A DNA stretch of 64,000 bases, taken from assembly GCA_002432805.1 (NCBI GenBank), contig DJGV01000008.1, positions 1 through 64,000 of the forward strand, in the 5' to 3' direction. The position numbers and the translations under genes are program-made. Positions 45,870-54,835 of this stretch are shown piece after piece. Under the pieces are notes generated by a model, which saw nothing but the letters and a program-made list of their open reading frames with translations, was not told where the DNA came from and did no database searches. Origin of the DNA: Fervidobacterium sp. UBA5837 (GTDB taxonomy: Bacteria > Thermotogota > Thermotogae > Thermotogales > Fervidobacteriaceae). How positions within the stretch are numbered: the stretch's first letter is position 1; each line of letters starts with the position of its first letter.

Positions 45870-46478
45870 TCAAACCTCCCGCATGCTCTCATTTATAAGA
45901 TTCCATATCAAACCTATGCCTTCCTTAGTTATAGAAGAGCAAGGTATTATTTTTTTGATCCCGTAATCCGCGAGAATATTTTCATAATACTTGTATTGTT
46001 TTGTCTTCTCAGAGTTACTTAACTTATCGACCTTTGTCAGCAAAATTACAGGTGATATACCAAGCATTTGTATCCATTCAAGAAGTTGCTCGTCAGATTC
46101 CATCAGCTCATGCCTTGAATCTATCAATGAAAACAAAATCCTCATGTTCCAATTTCGTTCTTCAAAGTACCTATCAATTACTTTTCTCCATTCTTCTCTG
46201 TCTTTCTTAGATGCGCGTGCGTAACCGTATCCTGGCAGATCAACAAAATAAAACTTGTTGTCGATAAGAAAATAATTTATGCTTCTCGTCTTACCGGGAT
46301 TTTTGCTGACATATGCAACCTTTTTGCCAAGAATTGCATTGAGCAAACTCGATTTACCGACGTTAGACCTTCCCACAAATGCAAATTCACCGTTCAAAGA
46401 AGGTGGAAAATCATCATTCAATTTAACTATCACCTTTTCTAGTCTTACGCTTTCTATTTTTGATGGATTTATCGTCAC
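45870..46478 (-). CDS. engB: Ribosome biogenesis GTPase EngB (YsxC)
   Basis: A small TRAFAC GTPase for late 50S assembly. G1 GRSNVGKSS lies near residue 36, then the PGKTRS switch, DLPGYGYA (G3) and TKVDKL (G4). The length is 202 residues. The start is GTG 46478 after GGAGGTGGCCTT, giving a 56-base overlap with the end of lon; the extra N-terminal residues match the usual pre-G1 strand, so the long overlap looks real. Confidence 0.93.
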   Translation of the reverse strand: MTINPSKIESVRLEKVIVKLNDDFPPSLNGEFAFVGRSNVGKSSLLNAILGKKVAYVSKNPGKTRSINYFLIDNKFYFVDLPGYGYARASKKDREEWRKVIDRYFEERNWNMRILFSLIDSRHELMESDEQLLEWIQMLGISPVILLTKVDKLSNSEKTKQYKYYENILADYGIKKIIPCSSITKEGIGLIWNLINESMREV

Positions 46479-48930
46479 ACAAGGCCACCTCCAACACTTC
46501 CTCTATTGTTTCAACGAAAGTGAATTTCATCTTCTCCCGTACTTCTTTTGGTACTTCATCTATATCCACTCTATTCTTTGATGGTAGAATAACATGGTTG
46601 ATTCCCTTTCTATAGGCAGCAATTACCTTTTCTTTAATACCACCAACAGGAAGTATCCTTCCCCTCAACGTGATCTCACCAGTCATTGCTATGTCATTTT
46701 TGATTGGAAGTTCTTTTACAACTGAAATCAATGCGGTAGTGATAGTTATTCCAGCGCTCGGTCCATCTTTTGGTACCGCACCTTCTGGTACATGTATGTG
46801 AATATCGTTTTTGGAAAATTTCTCCGCATATTCATCACCACAGAGCTTTCTTGCCAAACTCAGTGCGATCCTTACGGATTCTTTCATTACGTCACCGAGT
46901 TGACCTGTTATGATTAACCCACCATTTCCGGGTACCAGTGAGCTTTCGATGTACAATGTGGTCCCACCATTTGGCGTCCAAGCTAATCCTGTAGCAACTC
47001 CAACGATTGGTTTGTCTAATTTGTCTTCCTCACGTATTTTGGCATGGCCTAAGTATTCTTTGACTTTTTCGGGTGTTATAACTACAGTCTTTCCAGTCTT
47101 TGTGAATTCTAACGTTGCCTTTCTCGCCAAGCTTCTCAACTGTCTTTCCAATTCACGTACACCAGGTTCCAATGTGTATTCATCTATGATCTTCTTTATC
47201 GCAGCATCTTTGAATGTGTATATACGTTCTTCAGATTCCACAAATTCCGAGTCGATCTTTGGTATTATGTAGTTTTTCGCTATGTGGAATTTCTCTACGT
47301 CTGTGTAACTTGAAATTTCGATAACTTCCATCCTGTCACGTAAGGCAGGAGGGATTGTGTACAATACATTTGCCGTAGTTATGAAGAGCACCTCAGACAA
47401 ATCGTATGGAAGCTCTATGTAATAGTCAACAAATTCTTTGTTCTGTTCTGGATCGAGCACTTCCAGTAATGCAGAGGCTGGATCTCCTTGAAAACTGATG
47501 CCCATTTTATCCACCTCATCGAGGAGTATAACTGGATTCTTGACTTGCAGTTTCTTAATCAGTTGGATAATTCTTCCGGGTAGTGCTCCCACGTACGTTC
47601 TTCTGTGACCTCTGATTTCAGCTTCGTCTCGGAGTCCGCCAAGTGACATCCTACCGAATTTTCTGTTCATTGCTCGGGCAATCGATTTTGCGAGTGAGGT
47701 TTTACCGACACCCGGAGGTCCCGAGAAACAGATTATCGGGGCTTTTGCATTATCCGAAAGCTTTCTGGTTGCGAGATATTCAAGTATCCGTTTTTTCGGT
47801 TCTTCCAATCCATAGTGATCACTTTCTAGTATTTTCTCTGCATAATCTATATCTATCGTATCTTCTGTCTTTTCATACCAAGGCAGTTCAAGTATCCAAT
47901 CCAAATAGGTTCTCACGACACTTGCCTCAGGTGCATAAGGTGACATTTTTTCTAATCGACTCAATTCAGAACGGGCCTTTTCTTTCACATGTTCCGGATA
48001 ATTTCCATTCTCGATCTTTTCTTTAAGTTCCTTTATTTCTATGTCTTCTTCTCCACCAAGCTCGTCACGTATAACACTCAACTTTTCTCGTAGATAGTAC
48101 TCCCTCTGGCTCTTTTCTATTCGCTCTTTCACCTTTTGATCGAGTTGTTGCTCTATCTCCAAAAGTTCAGTTTCTCGAACAAGTATATCCAGTATTTTTT
48201 CCAGCCTTGAAGCTGGGTGAACGATCTCGAGTAATTCTTGCTTCTCCTCTATCGTTCCAGGGCATAACGACGCAGCAATGTCTGCAAAGGCATCTGCATT
48301 ATCAACATCTTCAAGCAGCATGAGCGTCTCTGGTGGGATTTTCCGCGAATATTGGACGTACTTACTCAGTTCTTCTTTTACCATCCTCATTAGTGCGATG
48401 AGCTGTTTCGATTTACCGTACCTTGCTTTCAGTATCTGCACTTCAAATTTGAAGAATTTATCACCAACATTCCTCAAGAACTTGGCTCGCGCAATGCCCT
48501 CAACCAAAACCTTGAATGTATCGTCCGGCAATTTTCCCACTTGTATGATCCTTACGATGGTTCCAACCTTATAAAGGTCCTTCTCCGTTGGATTTTCTAC
48601 AGTTGGATCTTTCTGATTAATCACAAAAACGAGTTGATTAGTCTTTTCCATGGCCTCTTCTAAAGCCATTAAAGAGCCTTCCCTACCAACATAAAATGGA
48701 ACTACCGTATTTGGAAAGATCACCATGTTACTACGCATCGCTATGGCAGGTAGTTCATTTGGTATCGATATCCGTTCTTCTCTGTTCTTTTTTGCTTCTC
48801 TCTCCAATCTACTGAATTTGGTCTTTGAATTCTTAGTATCAGTCTTTTCTGCAGATTTCACAGATTCACTGATCACATCAGATGTATTTGAACTCTTTTT
48901 ATTCGACTCTTTATTCGATTTTCTTGGCAA
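46423..48930 (-). CDS. lon: ATP-dependent protease Lon
   Basis: An AAA+ serine protease. The LON substrate-binding domain starts near residue 62 (LPAIAMRSNMVIFPNTVVPF), then a long helical region, Walker A GPPGVGKTS near 405, Walker B PVILLDEVDK, and the Ser/Lys protease domain with KDGPSAGITI near 730. I chose TTG 48930, eight bases after GGGAGGTG, giving 835 residues; the frame is open upstream inside tsaE. The first 60 residues are Lys/Ser/Glu-rich and unlike the family core. It overlaps tsaE by 20 bases and engB by 56. Confidence 0.95.
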   Translation of the reverse strand: MPRKSNKESNKKSSNTSDVISESVKSAEKTDTKNSKTKFSRLEREAKKNREERISIPNELPAIAMRSNMVIFPNTVVPFYVGREGSLMALEEAMEKTNQLVFVINQKDPTVENPTEKDLYKVGTIVRIIQVGKLPDDTFKVLVEGIARAKFLRNVGDKFFKFEVQILKARYGKSKQLIALMRMVKEELSKYVQYSRKIPPETLMLLEDVDNADAFADIAASLCPGTIEEKQELLEIVHPASRLEKILDILVRETELLEIEQQLDQKVKERIEKSQREYYLREKLSVIRDELGGEEDIEIKELKEKIENGNYPEHVKEKARSELSRLEKMSPYAPEASVVRTYLDWILELPWYEKTEDTIDIDYAEKILESDHYGLEEPKKRILEYLATRKLSDNAKAPIICFSGPPGVGKTSLAKSIARAMNRKFGRMSLGGLRDEAEIRGHRRTYVGALPGRIIQLIKKLQVKNPVILLDEVDKMGISFQGDPASALLEVLDPEQNKEFVDYYIELPYDLSEVLFITTANVLYTIPPALRDRMEVIEISSYTDVEKFHIAKNYIIPKIDSEFVESEERIYTFKDAAIKKIIDEYTLEPGVRELERQLRSLARKATLEFTKTGKTVVITPEKVKEYLGHAKIREEDKLDKPIVGVATGLAWTPNGGTTLYIESSLVPGNGGLIITGQLGDVMKESVRIALSLARKLCGDEYAEKFSKNDIHIHVPEGAVPKDGPSAGITITTALISVVKELPIKNDIAMTGEITLRGRILPVGGIKEKVIAAYRKGINHVILPSKNRVDIDEVPKEVREKMKFTFVETIEEVLEVALCDDKSIKNRKRKTRKGDS

Positions 48931-49405
48931 TTTCCAAGCACCTCCCAATTCGCTCGAGTACATCCTTTCTTGCACAAATTGATAACTTTCTATGGGATTC
49001 ATCAACGTGCTCAAAGTAGACGCTTATTACCTCGTTTTTGAAGAATTCTTTCAATCTTTCTCCCCATTCTATAATGAATATACCATCTTCATCTTCCAAT
49101 TCATTTTCCAGAATTTGAAATGTCTCGTCAATACTTCCCAACCTGTATGCATCTATATGAAAGACAGTTTTACGACATACGTAAACATTCATGAGTGTAA
49201 ACGTTGGGCTTGTGACAACAACTGGGTCGCACCCAAGGCCTGTGACAATTCCTCTTGTAAATGTGGTTTTGCCTGAACCTATCTCACCGGACAGGATAAT
49301 GATATCGCCTTGGCTCAGACCATTCGCCATCATCTCACCAGTCTGAGTAAGTTCTTCTTGATTCAAGATACCTAAATCAATACAAACGTCATTTCCTTTT
49401 TCCAC
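48911..49405 (-). CDS. tsaE: tRNA threonylcarbamoyladenosine biosynthesis ATPase TsaE
   Basis: An ATPase for the t6A modification of tRNA. Walker A GEIGSGKTTF lies near residue 41, TSPTFTL near 66, FHIDAYRL near 82, and the Walker-B-like IIEWGERL near 112. The length of 164 residues is normal. The start is GTG 49405 after AGGAAGGCAGCAG. Partners tsaB/tsaC/tsaD are not in the window. Confidence 0.94.
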   Translation of the reverse strand: MEKGNDVCIDLGILNQEELTQTGEMMANGLSQGDIIILSGEIGSGKTTFTRGIVTGLGCDPVVVTSPTFTLMNVYVCRKTVFHIDAYRLGSIDETFQILENELEDEDGIFIIEWGERLKEFFKNEVISVYFEHVDESHRKLSICARKDVLERIGRCLEIAKKIE

Positions 49406-49466
49406 CTGCTGCCTTCCTCCTACTTAGTGATATCTTATCTCGGTAGCATAATATGACATAATACTA

Positions 49467-49688
49467 TCATTTAAAAAACCTACTTATCAGATTTAGAATC
49501 ACTGTAAAGATAACACTCAAGATGATCATCGTAGTTATTGGAAAAATGAAGACAAAATCCTTTCGCCTAATGACGATATCGCCAGGCAACCACTTAAAAT
49601 TACTCATCCTCGATATCAGTAACATCATCAAGCCCATTATAATAGTCATTACGCCGACCATGATCAATAATCTTCCAATTTCCCGCAT
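49467..49688 (-). CDS. DUF2905-type small membrane protein
   Basis: A 73-residue protein with two membrane helices separated by the LPGDIVIRRKDFVFIFP stretch, diagnostic of the DUF2905 family (function unknown). I chose ATG 49688, since the MREIGRLLI start matches the family and GAGGGAG lies just upstream. That start is 89 bases inside the end of ricT, an unusually long same-strand overlap in two frames. Confidence 0.8.
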   Translation of the reverse strand: MREIGRLLIMVGVMTIIMGLMMLLISRMSNFKWLPGDIVIRRKDFVFIFPITTMIILSVIFTVILNLISRFFK

Positions 49689-50496
49689 TTTCTCCCTCCT
49701 TAAAGTATGAGAAAGGAAGTGCGACCATTTCACCATCATCCGTTTGCAACGTAACTCGAGAAAGGAATACATTCACCGTAATCACTTTAGCTATCTTCCC
49801 GTCGTAATAGATAGTGGAACCTTCATCCGGTATATTCTCAAGTGCGTTGACATAGAAATCATGTTCGTACATCAAGCAGCATAACAATCTACCACATGGT
49901 CCAGTTATCTTCGAAGTATTTATCATCATTTGCTGGCGCTTTGCATGTTTCAATGTAATGCTGTCGAAATCTCTTAGAAAATACGAGCAACAGCTCTTCA
50001 TACCACATAGGCCGAGTCCCTTTATGAATTTCATTTCATCCCTGACACCAACTTGCCTAAGTTCGATTCTTGTTTTGAACTCCTTAGCTATGTCTTTCAC
50101 CAACTCACGAAAATCCACACGTGTTTTTGAACTAAAGTAAATCACTAACTTGCTTCTATCAAGTATATACTTCGACTGCAGTACTTTCATCGGTAATTTG
50201 TGCTTTTTAACAAGTTCTACCGTTACTGTTCTCGCTTTTGATGCGATTATTTCATTTTCTTCAATAATTCTAAGATCTTCTTCAGTTGCTTTTCGGATTA
50301 TCGGTCTAATTTCATAGTCTACATCATCTATACTGACATCTTTTGGCCCCAATAAAACTTTACCATAGTCTGTTCCAAACTCGCTCAGAATTATTGCATA
50401 ATCACCGTATACAAACTTCTCTCCATTATCAGCATAGTACACTATCTTTCCCATTGGCATAAGTTCGATACCGTAAACAGTTGCTTGAAAACTCAT
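49600..50496 (-). CDS. ricT: PSP1-domain regulatory protein RicT (YaaT)
   Basis: A homolog of B. subtilis RicT, a member of an Fe-S complex that affects RNA processing and development. The PSP1 C-terminal domain has a dense Cys motif: GLCGMKSCCSYFL near residue 166 and TGPCGRLLCCL near 200. The gene lies next to holB, as in B. subtilis. The length of 298 residues slightly exceeds the usual 270-280; the extra tail is acidic and lies where the frame overlaps the DUF2905 gene. Confidence 0.9.
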   Translation of the reverse strand: MSFQATVYGIELMPMGKIVYYADNGEKFVYGDYAIILSEFGTDYGKVLLGPKDVSIDDVDYEIRPIIRKATEEDLRIIEENEIIASKARTVTVELVKKHKLPMKVLQSKYILDRSKLVIYFSSKTRVDFRELVKDIAKEFKTRIELRQVGVRDEMKFIKGLGLCGMKSCCSYFLRDFDSITLKHAKRQQMMINTSKITGPCGRLLCCLMYEHDFYVNALENIPDEGSTIYYDGKIAKVITVNVFLSRVTLQTDDGEMVALPFSYFKEGENAGNWKIIDHGRRNDYYNGLDDVTDIEDE

Positions 50497-51308
50497 TGTT
50501 TCTCACCTCTTAATCCCAAAAGTAGTGTGTAGTAAGTAAGTACGTAGTTGAAATTTGCTAACTTACTCCTTTGAATTTCATCGCATATCTTCAGGTATTC
50601 TGTCTTCTTCTCAATTTGTAAATCTTTATTAGTAAATATCGTCCAGGCAACGACTTTGGCCAAGTTCTTTAAGAAGCGAAAATCGTTTATCTTAGATACC
50701 CTTGAGATAAATTTGACATACTCTGCAATGTCTTTTTGCAGATATTCGTCGATCATTACCTTTATACTCATGACCTGATTCAGTACATCTTCAGAGTCTG
50801 CTATTTCATCTTCAGTAAGTATCTGATAATCGTGAGATAAAATTCTCTCTTCGAAATCTGCATCCCAAAAGACGAGGTATCTTTCAAAGTCGTTTAATTT
50901 ATCGCTCTGTGGGACGAATTTTAGAAAACGCTTTTGAACCCTGCTTCTGATAGTGGGAAGCAACGAGTTCCAACGAGTGGTTATCAAGAGTATAATTGCG
51001 TAATATGGCGGTTCTTCCAAAGTCTTCAAAAACGCATTTGCAGCCTCTTGAGTCATCTTGTCCGCTTCGTAAACCAATATCAACTTGTATTCACCTTGAG
51101 GTGCGAAATCAAGAAAATCGATGATCCTTCGTATCTCTTCTATTCTGATATTGTTCTCCGGCTTAATGATCAGTAAGTCTTGTAAATTGTTGACATCTAT
51201 GATGCTTGATAAGATTTTTTCAATGTATGATATACTGTGTGAGACGATGCAAAAAGAATTACCAGGTTCCAAATTTAACCCATTTGCATTTTCCACATTT
51301 ATCTGCAA
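50493..51308 (-). CDS. holB: DNA polymerase III delta-prime-like subunit
   Basis: A clamp-loader AAA+ subunit without a P loop, as expected for delta-prime: the Walker A region reads SFCIVSHSISYIEKIL. Sequence from 65 to 130 shows the delta-prime pattern YKLILVYEADKMTQEAANAFLKTLEEPP and LLPTIRSRVQ, where the usual SRC motif is SRV but keeps the arginine. The start is TTG 51308 after GGAGGTG. It is the first gene of the leftward run and overlaps ricT by ATGA. Confidence 0.87.
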   Translation of the reverse strand: MQINVENANGLNLEPGNSFCIVSHSISYIEKILSSIIDVNNLQDLLIIKPENNIRIEEIRRIIDFLDFAPQGEYKLILVYEADKMTQEAANAFLKTLEEPPYYAIILLITTRWNSLLPTIRSRVQKRFLKFVPQSDKLNDFERYLVFWDADFEERILSHDYQILTEDEIADSEDVLNQVMSIKVMIDEYLQKDIAEYVKFISRVSKINDFRFLKNLAKVVAWTIFTNKDLQIEKKTEYLKICDEIQRSKLANFNYVLTYYTLLLGLRGEKQ

Positions 51309-51375
51309 TGAGACACCTCCATAAAGCTTAAATGTTCATTATTATGACAAAATCAGACCGCTTTCCATTCTTTTT

Positions 51376-51417
51376 ATTATATCACATGTTCGACGATTTG
51401 ACAGTATGTGGTATAAT
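51376..51417. promoter_or_regulatory. Overlapping divergent promoters for holB (-) and the polyprenyl synthase (+)
   Basis: Rightward: TTCGAC (51389-51394), 17 bases, TGG then TATAAT (51412-51417). Leftward: CTGTCA (51404-51399), 17 bases, TGA then TATAAT (51381-51376). Both have extended -10 elements. Their -35 regions interleave, so the two polymerases should compete for the same DNA. Confidence 0.6.
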
Positions 51418-51482
51418 TCCTTTATGCCAACTCCATGTGATTCAAATACCGTAAAGTAAATCGAAGAAAGGGGAACAGGCAA

Positions 51483-52529
51483 GTGGAAGAGATCAACGTG
51501 AAATTGATTATTGAGAGGATAGATAGCGTCATCCAAGAAATGATGGACGAACTTACCGCATTATCTCCAGAAGAGGCTAGGGAGTTAATGCATGATGTAA
51601 AAGAGTTTGTGCTGAGACCCGGTAAGAGAATAAGGCCTTTGTTGCTTGTCTTATCCTACAAAGGTTTTGGTGGCCGCAACTGTGATGATGCCATAGCCCT
51701 CGGTTCTGCTATAGAGATTATGCATGCATTCTTGCTCATTCACGATGATATAGTGGACGAATCAGAATTGAGGCGTGGTGAACCAACGCTGCATAAGATA
51801 TACAAAAGAGTGTACAATAGTGAAAAGCTTGGCAAGGATCTTGCACTCACCGTCGGTGATATAGTCGCTTTTTATGTGATTAGAATTATAGGCAGATTAC
51901 ACGTGGAAGCAGATGCACTAAGGCGTCTTATAGAAACATTCTCAAATTGTTATGTTAAAACAGGATACGGCCAACTACTTGATATCTTGTACAGCTCCAA
52001 TATAGACGAAAATGTTTTGAAGCAGGATATTCCTCAAAAGATATGTCTTCTGAAGACTGCATATTACACTTTCGTTTATCCGATGCTCTTCGGATATGTA
52101 TTGTCCGGTAGGGAAAGAAATGTCGTTGAGGAAGAACGAATAGCATCGATTGGTGAAAAAATTGGAATTGCGTTCCAATACAGAGATGATTTACTTGGGG
52201 CATTTGGTGGTGAGTCAAAGAGCGCAAATGATATAGTTGAGGGTAAATACACGATGCTTGTCAAAAAAGCTATTGATTCTCTTGAACTATATAGACCATC
52301 CGAACGTCGCAAGCTCGTAGAGACGTTGAACAAAATGGGAAAGACTCAAGAAGATATAGCGTACGTAAGAGAAATTCTATTGAATTCTGGGGCAGTTGAT
52401 TGGATTAAAGAACAGATATCAGAATTGGTCGATGAAGGAATGAAGAAGTTGGACGAAATCGATATGCTTTCTAATTACAAAGGAGAAGTAAAAAGGTTAT
52501 TCGGTGAGATCTTAAAACTCCCTATCTGA
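51483..52529 (+). CDS. Polyprenyl (farnesyl/geranylgeranyl-type) diphosphate synthase
   Basis: A trans-isoprenyl diphosphate synthase for chain elongation of isoprenoid precursors. The first Asp-rich motif is HDDIVDES near residue 93, with the Arg-containing LRRGEPTLH after it. GKRIRPLLLVLSY near 45 binds diphosphate. The second region reads YRDDLLGAFG near 237, where the third Asp of DDxxD is Gly, as in some subfamilies. The length is 348 residues. Product chain length cannot be told. The start is GTG 51483 after GAAAGGGG. Confidence 0.9.
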   Translation: MEEINVKLIIERIDSVIQEMMDELTALSPEEARELMHDVKEFVLRPGKRIRPLLLVLSYKGFGGRNCDDAIALGSAIEIMHAFLLIHDDIVDESELRRGEPTLHKIYKRVYNSEKLGKDLALTVGDIVAFYVIRIIGRLHVEADALRRLIETFSNCYVKTGYGQLLDILYSSNIDENVLKQDIPQKICLLKTAYYTFVYPMLFGYVLSGRERNVVEEERIASIGEKIGIAFQYRDDLLGAFGGESKSANDIVEGKYTMLVKKAIDSLELYRPSERRKLVETLNKMGKTQEDIAYVREILLNSGAVDWIKEQISELVDEGMKKLDEIDMLSNYKGEVKRLFGEILKLPI

Positions 52530-52644
52530 TTTGATATTTCGATAGTAACTCAGCACTAATCTTAGTGAATTGAGAAGTTAACTGTTAATCGTTAGTTAAT
52601 TAGTTAATTGGTTAATTGGAGACATAATTAGAGGTGATTGTTAG

Positions 52645-54801
52645 ATGGCAGATTTTCCTGTTCAATATAAAAATCCTGGGCCTGAGGTTGAACTAAAGGT
52701 TAGGAGAGGATATCCACTTTTAGGAGCTAGCCCAGATGAAACAGGTGTGAACTTCGCGATATTTTCAAAAAATGCTGTGAATGTTACTTTAGAACTCTAC
52801 CAAAACTACTACGATGTTGACCCATCACACATCTTTCGTTTGGAACCTACAAAGAACAAGACAGGTGATGTGTGGCACATATACGTCTACGGTGTGGGAC
52901 ATGGCCAATATTACGGTTGGCGATTGGATGGTACGTATGATCCGATAAATGGCAAGAGATTCAATCCAAACAAATTGCTCATAGACCCGTATGCAAAGGC
53001 GGTAACAACGTTCTTCGATTGGGATGACGAGGCAGTTTATGGATATGATAAGTCTTCACCTTTGCAAGACCTTTCATTTTCTACGCTTGATTCAGCCAAG
53101 AGCATGATACGCTCCATAGTTATAGATGATTCAAAATACGATTGGGATGATGATAAGCAACCACACGTACCTTGGAATGAAACGATAATATACGAAATGC
53201 ACGTAAGACTTTTTACCATGAACCCAAATTCTGAAACGAAGTTCCCAGGCACGTTTTTTGGAGTGATAGAAAAGATAGACCATCTCAAAAAATTGGGTGT
53301 TACTACGATTGAACTCATGCCTGTTTTTGAATTCAACATCAACTCAAATCCGAATATCAATCCATTAACCGGTGAGGAATTGAAAGACGTATGGGGTTAC
53401 AATCCGCTTAATTTCTTTGCAGTGACCGGGAATTATTCCGTTGGGTTGAAATTGGGTGAGCAAGTCTTTCTCTTCAAGGACTTTATAAAGGAACTACATA
53501 AGCATGGTTTTGAAGTGATATTGGATGTTGTTTACAACCATACTGGCGAGGGTAGTGAGAAAGGTCCAACGTTGTGTTTCAGAGGCATAGACAATGAGAT
53601 ATATTACATGCTCAACCAAAGTAACAAACGCTATTATGCAAATTACTCTGGATGTGGGAACACGCTGAATTGTAATCATGCGGTTGTCAAAGAGATGATA
53701 ATTGATAGTCTAAGGTATTGGGCTACTGAAATGCATGTCGATGGTTTTAGATTTGACCTTGCATCTATATTGGGACGAACGCCAGATGGCAGATGGATCG
53801 GCGATTTGTCTTTACTCAAAGATATTGCTGAAGATCCGATCGTAGGTGAATTGAAACTCATAGCAGAAGGCTGGGACGCAGCTGGTGGATATTATCTTGG
53901 GCTATTTCCAGAAGGATGGGCGGAGTGGAACGGTAAGTATAGAGATTGTGTAAGAAGATTTATTAGAGGAGATAACGACACGATCGAAGAGTTGATGCTG
54001 AGAATAGCTGGTAGTCCAGATCTATACCACAACAGACGTCCTCACGCAAGCATAAATTTCATCACATGCCATGATGGTTTTACGATGCGGGATCTTGTTT
54101 CTTACAATTATAAACACAACGAGATGAATGGTGAGAATAACAAAGATGGAACAATTGAAAACTTTAGTTACAATTGGGGAGTCGAAGGCGATACAGACGA
54201 TCCAAGAATAAACAAGGTACGAAAACAGCAAGTGAAGAATTTTTTCGCAATACTTATGCTATCGCACGGTACACCGATGCTTTTGATGGGAGATGAAATG
54301 TACAGGACCCAGAAAGGGAACAACAATGCCTATTGTATAGATGATGAGACAACTTGGGTCGATTGGTCTTCGAAAGAAGAGCATTTGGATCTGTTCGAAT
54401 TTGTCAGAAAGATGATATCTTTTCGAAAGACGCATCCTGCTTTAAAAAGAGAATGTTTCTTTCAAAAGTACGATAGGTTTGGTAACGCTATCACAGACAT
54501 AACATGGCATGGTGTAGATCCGTTTGAACCGGATACCGGATACACATCACACTCCATTGCCTTCATGATATCTGGATTTGAACCTATAAAGGCAACAATT
54601 ATCGACAACGACATATACGTGATTTTGAATCAATGGAAGGAACCCCTTCGGTTCATACTTCCACCTATCCACGCAAAAAGTTGGTACAGAGTTGCCGATA
54701 CATCACTGCCATATCCCGATGATTTTCTTGATGTTCCAGAAAAAGTTGAGAATCACTACAATGCTCAACCTCATAGCACAGTGATCTTCATATCAAAGTG
54801 A
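52645..54801 (+). CDS. glgX: Glycogen debranching enzyme, GlgX/isoamylase type (GH13)
   Basis: Hydrolyses alpha-1,6 branches of glycogen or limit dextrin. An N-terminal CBM48-like domain (GYPLLGASPDETGVNFAIFS near 22-41) precedes the GH13 barrel. DVVYNHTGEG is region I, DGFRFDLAS holds the nucleophile Asp near 375, LIAEGWDA the acid Glu near 412, and CHDGFT the third Asp near 475. The cytosolic form, without a signal peptide, fits glycogen rather than external pullulan. The length is 718 residues. GAGGTGATTGTTAG precedes ATG 52645. Confidence 0.93.
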   Translation: MADFPVQYKNPGPEVELKVRRGYPLLGASPDETGVNFAIFSKNAVNVTLELYQNYYDVDPSHIFRLEPTKNKTGDVWHIYVYGVGHGQYYGWRLDGTYDPINGKRFNPNKLLIDPYAKAVTTFFDWDDEAVYGYDKSSPLQDLSFSTLDSAKSMIRSIVIDDSKYDWDDDKQPHVPWNETIIYEMHVRLFTMNPNSETKFPGTFFGVIEKIDHLKKLGVTTIELMPVFEFNINSNPNINPLTGEELKDVWGYNPLNFFAVTGNYSVGLKLGEQVFLFKDFIKELHKHGFEVILDVVYNHTGEGSEKGPTLCFRGIDNEIYYMLNQSNKRYYANYSGCGNTLNCNHAVVKEMIIDSLRYWATEMHVDGFRFDLASILGRTPDGRWIGDLSLLKDIAEDPIVGELKLIAEGWDAAGGYYLGLFPEGWAEWNGKYRDCVRRFIRGDNDTIEELMLRIAGSPDLYHNRRPHASINFITCHDGFTMRDLVSYNYKHNEMNGENNKDGTIENFSYNWGVEGDTDDPRINKVRKQQVKNFFAILMLSHGTPMLLMGDEMYRTQKGNNNAYCIDDETTWVDWSSKEEHLDLFEFVRKMISFRKTHPALKRECFFQKYDRFGNAITDITWHGVDPFEPDTGYTSHSIAFMISGFEPIKATIIDNDIYVILNQWKEPLRFILPPIHAKSWYRVADTSLPYPDDFLDVPEKVENHYNAQPHSTVIFISK

Positions 54802-54835
54802 TAATAACAGAGGATTTGATGGGAGGTTTGTGAAC

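Noticed and set aside
49689..49772. N-terminal extension of the DUF2905 protein by 28 residues
   Set aside because: The extension lacks family similarity and lies deeper inside ricT; ATG 49688 with GAGGGAG fits the family start.
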